Shown: positions 1-12,349 of the stretch, piece after piece
How the letters are laid out: every line of letters starts with the position of its first letter
How positions within the stretch are numbered: position 1 is the stretch's first letter
Source of the DNA: Ciborinia camelliae
Lineage: Eukaryota; Ascomycota; Leotiomycetes; Helotiales; Sclerotiniaceae
Assembly (NCBI GenBank): GCA_025890175.1
Contig: JANPYM010000006.1
Coordinates: 1,148,376-1,212,375, forward strand
Reading direction: 5' to 3'
Length of the DNA: 64,000 bases
Position numbers and translations under genes: made by a program
Notes under the pieces: generated by a model
Told to the model about the DNA's origin: nothing
Seen by the model: only the letters and a program-made list of their open reading frames with translations
Databases searched by the model: none

Positions 1-234
1 GCCGGAGTGAAGCACCATCAAGATATCCTCTTCACCATCAACCAATTCTTGGACAATAGTGCGCACTGCAGCAATATCATCGTTCATGTCTGGGTTGCCC
101 GGGAAAACAGTACCAGTGCTGGGTAGGGAAGCCACCTGGGTTTTGAATGCGGTCGATTGAAGGAGTGAGATGACTTCTTGAAACACGGTTGGTCCTTCCC
201 AGAACCCCGGTACAAACAAAATTGTGGGAGACAT
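1..234 (-). CDS. alpha/beta hydrolase, N-terminal part (cut by window start)
   Basis: The first 78 codons are open with no stop, running off the left edge. The N-terminus reads MSPTILFVPGFWEGPTVF, the first beta strand and oxyanion-hole region of AB_hydrolase_6-type enzymes. A stretch ending ILMVLHSG at the window edge is where the nucleophile elbow should begin. The catalytic Ser, Asp and His lie outside the window. The ATG at 234 follows an AT-rich leader and no better upstream start exists. It lies head-to-tail with the methyltransferase (same strand, 399 nt apart) and next to the polyketide synthase, so a tailoring or product-hydrolysis role in that cluster is inferred. The family is broad (esterases, lactonases, thioesterases), so the substrate cannot be given. 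Confidence 0.75.
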   Translation of the reverse strand, partial: MSPTILFVPGFWEGPTVFQEVISLLQSTAFKTQVASLPSTGTVFPGNPDMNDDIAAVRTIVQELVDGEEDILMVLHSG

Positions 235-633
235 ACTAGCAAATGGATTTTGATTATCAGACAATCTCGTAGGAATTTTTTATGATTCAAAGTTAAAAGA
301 TAAGACTGCCAGGTTGAATGATTGCCGGGATCTTGAAGGAAGTTAACTTGAAAATATTTGGCTGCGCGGCACAGTCTATTGTGGTTTATTTGATATATGA
401 AATTATACGATTGGTCAAATGTTGGGGATGCTGCAGAGCGTAAATAGACTCCCGCGCCCCTCGAACAACAAGGATAACAACATAATCAAGCCCTCCCCGC
501 ATGATCGCGCAGCTTTAGCACAGGCTCTTCTTATTCGTCGAATATCCGATCCATATAAGTCGTATAACAAATTTTGTATGGGGATACAGTATGTGAACTT
601 TAACCGAAGGCAGGTTACATTCGGGAGCATTTA
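235..633. other. intergenic, presumed hydrolase promoter and methyltransferase 3' end
   Basis: No credible coding sequence. Short open frames on both strands near 415-637 have no protein character. The part near 235-420 is AT-rich and should contain the hydrolase promoter; no specific site is recognisable. Confidence 0.5.
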
Positions 634-1758
634 CTAGCCCCCTGGCTTCCGTCCCGCAACACTTATCATGCTCATCCTAAGACTTGCCCCGTGATACATC
701 TCGGCAATAGCACGCTGATGCATCATCCACCATTCTTCAGAATTGCCTCTCTCACGTTCGATGATCTTGCCCATTTCCACAGATGCCATGAGATGCGTCA
801 TTGTCCAGGGATGCGCGATATCATCGTCTATTGGTACATACTGACAGGCCAAGACGGACAAATTTCGTTCCAGAAATACTTTATCTAGTTCGGTGATCCA
901 GCTGCCAAGAAATCAGTCTCTCTTTTTCCCGCGTTAAATTGGCCGACCTACCGGAAATCATTGTATTTACCCGAAACCAAGCTGTGGGCTTGATTCTTCA
1001 ATTCGTCCATCGCAGAATGGGACAACCCAAGATCAGTTGATTGCGAGAACACACCGCCGAAGTCGCCATCATCCCATTGAATATATCCACCGGGCTCTAT
1101 GATTGGTCAGAGATAGTTTCAGGTGTCGAAAAGATGCAATAGTACTCAATAATGCTAATAGATTGTCCAATATTGGGAAAGGATCTCCTTTCTCTACAAC
1201 TAGGCACAAATATCCTGTGTGTACCACATCGAATCGACCACGCAGAGCATCGGGTATCGGTTGTAATATATCCAATGTATCCAAATTGACATTCTTAGGT
1301 AACCATCCTTTTGGGGGAAATTGTGCAGTGGATATATCATAGCCATGAAGTTGGGCCGATGGATATTTGTTGGCCAGCTCTTTCGCCAAGTCGACAAGCC
1401 AAATCCTGCATCTCAACATTAACACCGCATAACAAAATTAGGATGACAATCTTAATAAGAGAGATTTTAGATTCTTACCCTGTACCGCAAGCTACATCAG
1501 CTATCTTGATGTCGTTTGCCAACGGGATACATGGCTGCAACAAGTGTCCAAGTTGTCTTTTCCAGATAAAGTGTTGAAGGTACAAGCTTGATGCCAAGTC
1601 AGAACCTTCTGAGTTGAATCTAAGATGGAGGCAGTGATGGATTATACCTACCGTGTGGATGCTTGAAAATCTCTCTCCAATGGATATTTGTCGATACTAC
1701 CTTCTGCAGGTCCCTGCACGACATTATCAATGAGCTCGTTGATAGTTTCAGCAGCCAT
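634..1758 (-). CDS. SAM-dependent methyltransferase (fungal secondary-metabolite type), five exons
   Basis: Exons on the minus strand: 1652-1758, 1479-1586, 1146-1405, 952-1096 and 634-901, giving 888 nt (295 aa). All four introns (65, 73, 49 and 50 nt) are GT-AG and restore the frame. The joins recreate family landmarks: ASTRLYLQHFIW at the first, the SAM-binding motif I ADVACGTGIWLVDLAKEL at the second, and LLKPGGYIQWDD at the third. The following FDVVHTGY segment is the usual post-motif region. The length fits the LaeA-like/UMTA-type methyltransferases that accompany fungal polyketide and NRPS genes. It is divergent from the PKS (762 nt between starts), so co-regulation and O-methylation of the polyketide are inferred. 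The substrate atom cannot be told from sequence. It appears intact. Confidence 0.85.
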
Positions 1759-2520
1759 GGCTCGGTATGTAAGATACCTCGATGTTTGACTCAGGGTTAG
1801 GTTAAATAGAGGTCTACTTGTATCTCTGCCCAAAAACAATCGGATAGAAATTTGGTAACGAGCAGCCCTTCGTGCCCAGTGTCACGTCAGTCATGGCTGA
1901 CATATTTCAAGCTATTTGCTTATAATATTGAACTGCTTACTCGCTGATGTCTCACTATATGTAAAACGGCAAGATGCATAGTTATTGAATGGTCTAATAT
2001 GCAGTCCAGATTTGTAGGCTTTAACATTCGAAAAGCCACCAATCTCTTGAGTGTGGCCTGATGATCGATGTTGGTTCTATGTTCCAAGCGAATTAGATGT
2101 TCCAGAACAACAAGGACAATAGATTTAAGACTATGGTTGACCAAACAAGCTCTACTTTTTGGGTGCACTCTGTAACTACCTATCTGAAAGCCTGGACCTG
2201 CATATGCGACTTGAATGCTACCATAGATCAAGTAGCACTTGAAGACCTAGATGCAGTACTTTTGCACGTGAATAGTCTCCTTGATCGGCGACAGTACCGC
2301 CACCCAAACAAACTTTGACTAATCAGAATCTCTGGTTGAAGTAGTGGAGACCCGGTTAATAGGTAATCTCAGCCCTTTGGTGTACAAGCTCTTAGACATC
2401 GTCACTTCGCTTGGGAATCGACTTGTAAGTAGAGGCCCAGATTCACCTTAGATCAAGGCGTCGGAGCTCAACTCTGGGCCTTCTTTTTCTTTTCCACAAC
2501 GAACATTCAAGGCAAAAACT
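1759..2520. promoter_or_regulatory. shared divergent promoter between methyltransferase and PKS
   Basis: This 762-nt spacer separates two start codons pointing away from each other, so it must hold both promoters. Short frames inside it lack protein character. A C/T-rich stretch (about 2480-2500) sits just before the PKS ATG, as is common in fungal promoters. CGG triplets near 2459 could serve a Zn2Cys6 regulator, but no convincing palindrome is visible. Confidence 0.6.
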
Positions 2521-5500
2521 ATGTCAGAGTCAGATATCCCTATTGCAGTCATTGGGTTTGCTTGCAGATTTCCTGGGGGTATTCATGATGCCGAAAGTCT
2601 TTGGCAAGTTCTCATTCAAGGACAGAGTACCTGGTCTGATATCCCGGCGGATCGTTATGACTGGAGATCATTTTATCATCCTACACGTGGATCTAGATCC
2701 GCTCATTCTGCTCGTGGAGGATACTTCTTAGACTCCAATATTGCTGAGTTTGACGCCAACTTTTTTGGAATTTCTCCACTCGAGGCTGCAGCTATAGACC
2801 CACAACAACGTATTCTCCTCGAAGTAACATATGAAGCGATGGAAAACGCTGGAATATCGATTGACTCAATCAAAGGTTCTAATACGGGTGTGTACGTTGC
2901 GACTTTTACACATGACTATGAGAATATGATGTATCATGACTCCCTATCTATACCAAAATATGGCATGACAGGGACTGGAACCGCCATAGCCTCCAATCGG
3001 ATATCATATGTCTTCGATCTTAAAGGACCTTCAATGTCTTTAGACACTGGCTGCAGTGGAAGCCTTGTCGCTTTGCATCAAGCGTGCCTGAGCTTACGTT
3101 ATGGAGAAACAAATTCGAGTTTTGTTGGAGGCACCAATCTCATTCTTAGTCCTGACGCGATGTTGCCTATGGATAATCTTCAGTGAGTTAAGAGCCTATC
3201 AGAACGATAATAAACTGATTTTAATTGGAATAACAATAGTCTCTTGAATAAAAACGGCACTTGCTATCCTTTCGATAGTCGAGGCTCTGGTTACGGACGC
3301 GGGGAAGGTGCAGCGTTAGTCATTCTCAAACGTCTAGACGATGCTATGAAAGCGGGTGATCCCATAAGAGCAATCATTCGCAATACTGCAATCGGACAGG
3401 ATGGTAAAACACCTGGCATCACTTTTCCGAATGGAGATGCTCAAGTATCTTTGATACGATCAGTCTACAAGGCCGTATCTTTGAATCCGTGCTATACTGG
3501 ATACGTGGAAGCCCATGGAACCGGTACTGTGGCAGGGGATGTCACCGAAATACAAGCTCTTGGTAAAGTATTCTGCGAGAATAGGGAAAATGATGCAGGG
3601 CTCTTTCTTGGTTCAATTAAAGGCAATATCGGCCATCTTGAGAGCGTGAGTGGACTCGCGGGATTAATCAAAGTTATTTTAATGCTGGAAAAAGGAGTAA
3701 TCCCTGCTACACCGGGTTTTGAGAAACCCAAAGATGGACTAAATCTTTCCCAATGGAATATAGAGGTAATTCTTTGTTTCTTTTCAAATTGTAAATGTGG
3801 TAGGAAATTCTAACGACTTGTAGATCCCTCAATCACCGCAGTATTGGCCAGATAATCTTCCACGACGGGCAAGCCTTGTAAGTCCGAATCTCGCTTCTAG
3901 TTTCTCTTTGAAAGAAAACTGAATCTGACGATGTAGAACTCTTTTGGTTATGGTGGTGCGAATGCTCATGTTATTATTGAAGCAGCTTCGCTAGAATACG
4001 TGGGAACTAATGGCACGGTCTCTATCAAGCATCACTCAGCCCATGAGAGTAAAATCTTGGAGAGAAATTGGATGCCTAAAACCCCCACTAATGCGGTTTC
4101 AAATGGGCAAGTTAACGGAACATCCAAAAACTACACTACCAGGGACCAAGCTTATCAAATGTTTCCACTAGCTGCCAAGACCGAAGAAACTTTGGCATTT
4201 GTAGCCAAGAACTTGAAGAATTGGGCAGGCAAATATCAAATTTCAGATCACCATACGGCATATTTGGCCCACACATTGACACGCAGAGTATCGCACATGC
4301 CCTGGCGCTACACACCAGTTGCCTCTGGACTCGAGGAGCTTATATCCAAATTCGAGCCAAAGGAACTAAGATCGGCTAGGACATCTGGAAGAGCAAACAT
4401 CGTTTGTGTTTTTACTGGCCAAGGAGCGCAGTGGTATGGTATGGCGAGAGAACTTCTAGATTCTTCAACGGTATTTCGTGACTCACTGGAAACCTCAGAG
4501 AATATCTTGAAATCTCTAGGATCTTCTTGGAACCTTCTTGAAGAACTTGGTCGAGATGAAGACACCACTAGAGTGAACAATGGCATGATCTCCCAACCAT
4601 CAACGACAGCCATTCAAATTGCTTTGGTACAGCTGCTCCGCAGCCTCGGCATCACACCCGATAGAGTCTTGGGACATTCTAGTGGTGAGATTGCTGCTGC
4701 ATACGCTGCAGGTGCTTTGAGTCACGAATCAGCGATGAAGTTGTCATATTATCGTGGCCTTCTGGGAAGTTACTGCAAGAGAGTGCTAGGTACCAACGGG
4801 GCAATGCTAGCAGTGGGGTTGAGTGGTCATGAGATAACGGACTACCTGAAACGTATAAAATCTGGCCGTGTTTCTATCGCATGCTTCAATAGCCCCTCAA
4901 ACACTACAATCTCGGGCGATGAGCATGCTATCAATGAGTTATGTCAGATTCTTCAGAAATTCGGCATATCATGGAAAAAGATCAGAGTGGATGCAGCTTA
5001 TCACTCTTATCACATGGAGGTAGTTGCTGAAGACTATCTACGAATTATAGGAGATGTTCAATGTTTAGATACAAGCACCTCAACAATTTTTTATTCCTCT
5101 GTCTCTGGCAAAAGAAAACAAAAAGGTTTTGACGCTGCCTACTGGACACGGAATCTTGTATCCAAAGTGTTGTTTACCCAGGCTTTACAAGGTCTATGTG
5201 AGCAAGTCGAATCAGAAATACGCTCTGAAGCAACTCCATCATCGTGTATCATTCTAGAAGTCGGACCGTCTAATACCCTCAACTTCTCTATCAAGCAAGG
5301 GCTTACGTATAAGCAACTGGACACGAGTCGTTACACTTACATGTCTGTATTAAAGAAAGATTGTGATGCACAATTTACCTTTCTTCAAGTTCTATCAACT
5401 CTTTTTGATAGAGGATATCCTGTGGATATTGCTGGCGCTAACAGACTAAACCATTCCACCCATCGATCTCAGTGCGCCGTTTTAACAGATTTACCCACGT

Positions 5501-8500
5501 ATCCCTGGGACCATTCTGTATCTTATTGGCATGAATCACAAATAAGTAAGGATCATCGTCTCCGTGTTCATCCTTATCATGATCTACTGGGTATTCGAAT
5601 ACCAGGAAGTCCAAATATTCAACCAAGATGGCGTCACGTTCTCAACATCGAAAATCTCCCTTGGTTACAAGATCATTCTGTGGATGGCAGACTTGTTTTT
5701 CCTGGCTCTGGGTATCTAGTCATGGCAATAGAAGCAAAGCGCCAATTACTTCAGGATAGTTGCCCTGATAAAAGTATTCGCAACTACATAATCAAAGATG
5801 TTATCTTTTCGAACTTCCTTGAAATTCCCGACCCAAGCGAAAGTACTGAAGTTCAATTAAGTCTGAGTAATCTTATCACTTCCAATCAAAACGATGTTGA
5901 AGAGTGGCAAGAGTTCCGAGTCGTTTCGATGCCAATTTCTGGCATCACCACTGAAAACTGTAGAGGTTTGATTAAGGTAGAGCTTGCTTACTACTCTAAT
6001 ACGTTCATTGATCATTCCTCTTTGAGTGACTCCAGGCAAGAGCAAGAATATGCGACGAGAGCTGCGAAAGAACGGCTCGTGGTACTCGAAAATAGTTTAT
6101 ATCACAAACTCGACCCAAAAACCTTCTACCAGAAACTTCAGTTGACTGGAAACTATTGGGGGCCAAGTTTTGCAGCAATTGCAGATTTTACGCTTGGAGA
6201 TTTTGATGCTATTGGTACAATCACACTACCAAACATCGAACGGTCCATGCCAGGGGAGTTTATGCAACCGCATGTTATCCATCCTACTACTTTAGATGCT
6301 ATTATTCACTCAAGCCTTGTATTGTTTGCACAATCCTATGGCTCCGGTGTCATGCTTCCTGTTGGTGTAGAAGAAGTCGTTATTTCAGCAGATGTGTTAA
6401 AGAGTCCTGGACAACAACTTTCGTTTATGACAAGCTTAATGTCGACTACCTCAACCTCTACTTCATCGAATATTTATGCCTTCCAAGAAACGCCATCGGC
6501 CAAGAGAGTTCCCTGTGTGCAAATCAGAGGGGCTGGGCTTCGAAAGGCGGTTGAGCAGGAATCTGGTTCTATGGCTTTTGATCCATCATCTTGTTACAAT
6601 TTGAAGTGGGGATTGGACCTAGACTATTCTCAGCCTGAGTTTCACGCACAATTTGAAAAATACAAGAGCTCTAGTCTCTCTCTAGATACCAGGCTCAATC
6701 TTTTGAATAAAAAGGCATATTATTATGTTCATGAATGCCTAGATAAGATTCACAAGAAGGATATTCAAAGTAAATATTCAGAGTACTACAAATGGATGGT
6801 AGAATTAAAGAGCTCTAAGACCATTTCGCCATGCCCCAATTCCTCCGAACTTCCCTTGGAAGAAATACATGATCTTGGAGTCGAAGAAGAGGCTGTAATC
6901 CATATCGGTATTAATCTAATGTCGATACTAGTAGGTAAAATTGATCCTCTTCAACTTCTCCTGGAGAATAGTCTTTTAAGACGGATCTATGCAGAAAGCA
7001 CTGCTGCAATAAAATGCTATCGATACTTGGTTGCTTATGTTAAAACTTTCACATTCAAAAACCCAAATATGAAGGTTTTAGAATGTGGCGCAGGGACAGC
7101 AGGAGCGACATTACCCCTGTTCGAAGGACTAGATGAGAACGGAAAACTTCCCTTCAGACAATACGACTTCACGGATATATCGGCTGGGTTCTTCGACGAT
7201 TCTAGACATCTGCTTCAAAAATGGAAAAGACAAATATTCTTCAAAACGTTCGACTGCAGCAAGGATCCCGCGGGCCAAGGGTTTGAGGCTGGGACGTACG
7301 ATTTAATTATAGCATGCAATGCTATGCATGCCACTAACTCCATCGATGAATCGATTTTTAACGTGAGAAAGTTACTCAAGGCAGGCGGCAGGTTGATACT
7401 CATCGAGATTACTCGACTAGAGCCTTTTGTCAATGCCATATTTGGCTTACTTCCAGGCTGGTACATGAGTAAGCATGGCGTCCAATCTAGAATTTCTCGT
7501 GTGTGACTGGCTGATTATGGTGTTAGATCGAGCAGATGGTCGAGAGGGCGCTCCCATTTTAACCACTGAACAATGGAATTCTCGACTCAAACAAGGAGGA
7601 TTTAACGGCTGTGAGTTCATTGAGAACGACGAAGACGGGCCAAACCGGACTACATCATTGATTGTCTCAAAGACTATTTCGCCGTCCCAAGAAAAGCAGA
7701 TGACTCATCCGTTATATTTACTCCACGATAGCAGTGAAACTGTCCGAAGTCTTCTGGGACAGAAGATTCAAAAGCTTTCTTTTCGATCTTATAGACCATA
7801 TCTACCCTCGCAGGACGTAGATAATGATGCTGTGTATGTGATAATAGACGATAACCTTTACGGATCGATACTCAACTCTTCATCCGAGATAGTTGGTAGT
7901 ATATTAAAAGCCGTCGCAGAAGCGAAGAATATTCTCTGGATTATTACACCTAGACACCCACCAGCACTTTCCAGTAGGCTTTCTGGAATTGCTACAGGAT
8001 TTGCAAGAGGAGCTCGCGCTGGAAATCAAGCAATTAATTTCGTCACGCTTGATATCCAAGGGGATTCTATTGAGTTCGATAACCTCGACCGAGTTATTAA
8101 CGGCATATTCAATGCGTCCTTTTTTCGAGGAAATTCTCCTATCGACACAGACTATGCATACAGGGATGGCAAAGTTCTAATTCCTCGGTTGAAATCAGGC
8201 AGGATCTATCAAATGGCATCACTCTCTGGTGCGACTGCCAAATCAGTACTCTATCATCAGAGCAATCAGATTATTCAACCCCTACGAGAAAGATGCTCTA
8301 ACAGTGCTGGTTTTAAATTTGCACCAACCAATCTACCCGGGGTCTTATTGGGCCCTGGTGATATTGAGGTCAAGGTAGAAGCATGGAGTGTATCTACAGA
8401 GGACCTTTTGGCTAGTTTTGGCCACTCACAACCGAAATCTTCAAAATCAATCGTCGGTGGATTTGTTGGAACTATAATCGCTATCGGCAATCAAAACCAT

Positions 8501-11500
8501 TGGAAGATTGGAGACCAAATATGCGGCTGGTCAAAAGCTGTTTTCGCCAACAGCGTTAGAGTTAATACCGACGATGTGTGTCGATATCCAAAATCGATGT
8601 CTATAGGAGAAGCTGCATGTATACCGACTACGTTTATGATGGCTTTCCATGTCTTGGTAGAGGTTGCAAAGATCAGAAAGGGGCAGATGGCCGTAATTCA
8701 TGATGCCGGAACTCCTATTGGTCGGGCCACTATTCAGGTTGCGAGATATATCGGAGCGAACGTAATTGCGGTCATCACCAAAGCAGAACATCGACAGTCT
8801 CTAATAGATGATTATAAACTATCCAAGGATAGAATCATATTCCCACGCGACGATACGACTTTTAAATTGGCTATCAAGCGCCTCACAAGTAATGGTGGAG
8901 CGCAACTCGTTCTTCATCCATCCTCGGGAGACGGACGATTTATAGGGGAAAGTTTGGCTTGTTTGGCTCGCTTCGGTACATTCATTCAAATCGGAAGTGT
9001 TGATGGTTCATCGAAATTATCAATTGGAGCAGAAATATTCGAGAAAAACATCTCTATCACTTCACTAGATCTGGCGGCGACTTCTGATCTACAGCCCGAT
9101 AAGATGGTAGAGCTCATGGGGCATGTCAAATTGATGTTCGAGAAGCATAACCGACATTCAATTAGGCCAGTTATAACAATGGATATTGGGAGTTTTGAGA
9201 CAGCTGTTAAGCGTATTGAAAGGGAGAATCTTACCGGGCAACTCGTTTTAGAAGCGAGTGACACTTCAACGGTGAATCTAGTCTCAATACCCCCTCCCTT
9301 AATATTCAACGAGGATGGCACGTACCTTGTAGTCGGTAATTCCGGTATCTTGAGTATGGATATGTGCAAGTTTCTCCTGCTTCGTGGAGCAAAGAGTATT
9401 ATGCTATTATTCACGGGAACCTGGGAAGAAACTATCGGAATCGATAGGAGACTGGCCCAAGAAGAAACAAAAATTAGACTTATCTCGTCAGTTAATGAAA
9501 TCTCGGCCTATTTACGTCATCTTCCTCCCATAAGAGGTATAATATATACCGAATTTGTTTCGATAGTAAGTTTGAAAACACCGCGCATAACTTTGAAACC
9601 AATTAACCCATGGTCTAACTTTTACTCCAGGTCCATCCGCCTACCGCAGAAAATACAGCAGTCTATATCCAAGGAGAATTGAACCATATCAATACATTGA
9701 TACTGTGCATAAAACCAGATATCTTGGATTTTCTCGCCATAATCTCCAGCTCTTCTGTTTTCCCTAGAGCAAGAAACCGTTCTATAGAATGTGCTATATC
9801 TAACTCTAGACATGCTTTGTTAGCATCGTGTTTGGAGCCGAGAACGAAGCTCATTCATGTGGACATGGCTAATCTATCACCTATATCCGAAACTTACCAG
9901 TCCGAACAGGAAGAGCTGTCTCTTGGCCGTAGCCCATATTCTCACCAGGAAATGTTTGCAATTCTAGAGTCCGAAATGAGTTTAACTAACGATAACCGAT
10001 GCTATTCTCAAGTAATTACTGGGCTTCGAGAATCGACATGGAATGGAAAACACAAGCTTCCAATGGATTCACCTTTACTGAAGTATCTACCAGAAATCTG
10101 GAAGCAAGAAGAATCTTCTATCAATGCCGCTCCTGATCAAGCTACACCGGGAACCATCGACGAAAGTCTGACGGATGCCAAGACCGAAGCACAGGCACGC
10201 AGAATTGTGAGGTTGGCAGTACAAAAGAAGATCGCTTCTATGATGGCCGTTCATCATGATCTAATTGACACCCAGATGCCCATTGAAGACTTTGGTTTGG
10301 ATTCATTAATAATTTTCACATTCAGAAACTGGATCTTTCAAAACTTCCGTGCCGACTTGAATGTTGGTGTCATTTCCTCTGCCTCGAGTATTGATGATCT
10401 TGCATCGAAGATATTATCGCTCACGACCATCAACAATTTTTCTAGTCGGAATGAAGTCAAGGAGGAGGAGCGTGATTATGATGTTGAACCAACGAACTCA
10501 TTCCCAATGTCATATGCATATCTTGATACAGATTTGCTCCCTAAGCAGCCCTTGCCTGCACTGGAAGACAGCCTTCGACATTATGTGGATGCCATTCGCC
10601 TATTCTGTTCTAACGAGGAATTGGCTAGAACTAAGCACTTGGTGGAAGAGCTCAAAAGTATTGGCGGCCAAGGACAAATGTTACAAGCTCGTCTCCTCGA
10701 ACGGAAGAATGATCCCACAATCGAAAACTGGCTGTCTGACATCTATCTCACTCGGAGATTTCTGCAACAACGTTCCTCATTAGTGGCGACACAAAGCTAC
10801 TTTGGCACTCATCCTAATGGTGTAAAATCTCAAACTCAAGAAGAGAGGGCAGCAATTGTTACACTTGCAGCTCTCAAGTTCAAGCAATGTTATGAATCGG
10901 GATCTTTACCAAAACGAGATTTATACGGCCAATCTATTGATACACATGCCTATCGATATCTCTTTAATGTATGTCGAGAGCCACATGTCCATGAAGATAT
11001 TATCCGCGAGTACCCGAGTGATGACTACATTGTCGTCTTTAACAATGGCTATGGATATAAGATTGACCTTACCAAGAACAACAAAAACATCTCTTTCAGT
11101 GATTTGGAATTGATCTTTGAGAAAATAATCCATCAACCAAAAGAACAGAAATCGTGGATCGGTATTTTGACAGCTGACAACCGCAATGATTGGGCCACGG
11201 TATGTTGCATCATCCAACCCTCCAAGACAATAACTAACTAGTATATAGGCCAGAGATGCACTCATAGAATTAGACGAACGCAACAAAGCGTCAATAGAGA
11301 CTATCGAAGCAGCTGCATTTATAGTTTGTCTCGATGACGCAACACCAGAAACTCCCTCGCAACGATTCTCTCAATTTCTGTTCGGCGATGGCTCCAATAG
11401 GTGGTACGATAAATCACTGCAATTCGTCGTTTGTCGGAACGGTGCTTCGGCCTCGGTTTGCGAACATTCCGTACTGGATGGTATCACGGTTGAATTCCTT

Positions 11501-12349
11501 CATGAATTCATCAACCAGGCCATTGTCGAGCATAAAACTTGTTCATCTATCGATGAAACGACCACTTCTGATGTTCCCCGTACTTTGGAGCCCCTACATC
11601 TGGTACCTGACTCCACTCTTGAAGACCACATACAACAAGTTCGCCAAAATCTCAGCCAGATGACTTCCAAATACTCATTTGCGCATCTGGAAATGAAGAA
11701 TCTCAGTCTGAATTTCCTCTCCGAAAAGGGGCTTCCAATACAATCAGGAATCCAGCTCGCCATTCAGCTAGCCTATCTTCGTTTCTTCGGATACAGTCCA
11801 CCAGCACATGAAACCGTATCCCTCGCCCAGTTTCGCCAAGGACGTGTCGAAGTGCACCATATTATCACACCTCTCATGGCCCAATTCCTAATCACTAACA
11901 AAAAGGAGATTAATATTCACTCCCGAGGTTTACTCTATGAAGCGGCAAAAGAACATGCTAAGTCTCTTACGCGAGCTAGTAAGGGGCGGGGATTTAGTAG
12001 ACATTTATTGGCGATGGAATGGATGGTGAGAAAAGGAGAAGAAATCCCTGCTTTCTTTCTGGATCCAATTTATGCGAGGATGAAGCCGAAAAAAGCTCTC
12101 ACAAGTTGTTTTACGACGGGGTGGCAGGAGGGTGGGTTTGTATATCCTTTTCCAGAGAGTATTCTGGTGTATTTTGAGGTTAAAGAGGAATCGTAAGTTG
12201 CATGTGGTTCTAGATGTTGTTGGACTTTGTTTACTGACTTCATTAGGATTTCGTTTTCTGTTTTTGGTAATGAGGTGGATGCGGAAGGATTTAGAGGACT
12301 TCTTGACGAGGCTGGAGAGCAAATACGAAGTTTGCTTGATGGGAGTTGA
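2521..12349 (+). CDS. highly reducing polyketide synthase with C-terminal carnitine acyltransferase domain
   Basis: Eight exons: 2521-3182, 3240-3765, 3824-3877, 3937-7468, 7527-9565, 9631-11199, 11249-12192 and 12247-12349, totalling 9429 nt (3142 aa). Domains in order: KS about 5-430 (DTGCSGS, Cys178, His313, His353); AT about 570-890 (GHSSG, Ser662); DH about 955-1240 (His994, Asp1201); C-methyltransferase about 1400-1580 (ECGAGTAG); ER about 1845-2175; KR remnant about 2183-2370; ACP (LDSL, Ser2496); and carnitine/choline acyltransferase about 2575-3142 with catalytic EHSVLDG (His2867). KS, AT, DH, MT and ACP keep their key residues. The KR has Cys2325 where the catalytic Tyr is expected and has lost the Lys. 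The ER dinucleotide loop reads GTPIG instead of GGVG. The cAT is expected to move the acyl chain from ACP to a polyol or amino-alcohol acceptor, as shown for the Trichoderma virens PKS-cAT Tv6-931. The acceptor here is unknown. Confidence 0.9.

Noticed and set aside
1587..1651. Shorter (32-nt) alternative for intron 1 of the methyltransferase
   Set aside because: It would insert about 11 residues into the conserved ASTRLxLQH segment; the 65-nt intron gives the family sequence exactly.
7469..7526. Apparent frameshift between two long PKS frames
   Set aside because: A normal 58-nt intron (GTAAGC ... TTAG with a CTGAT branch site) joins them as GWYMNRADGREGAP, so the gene is not broken here.
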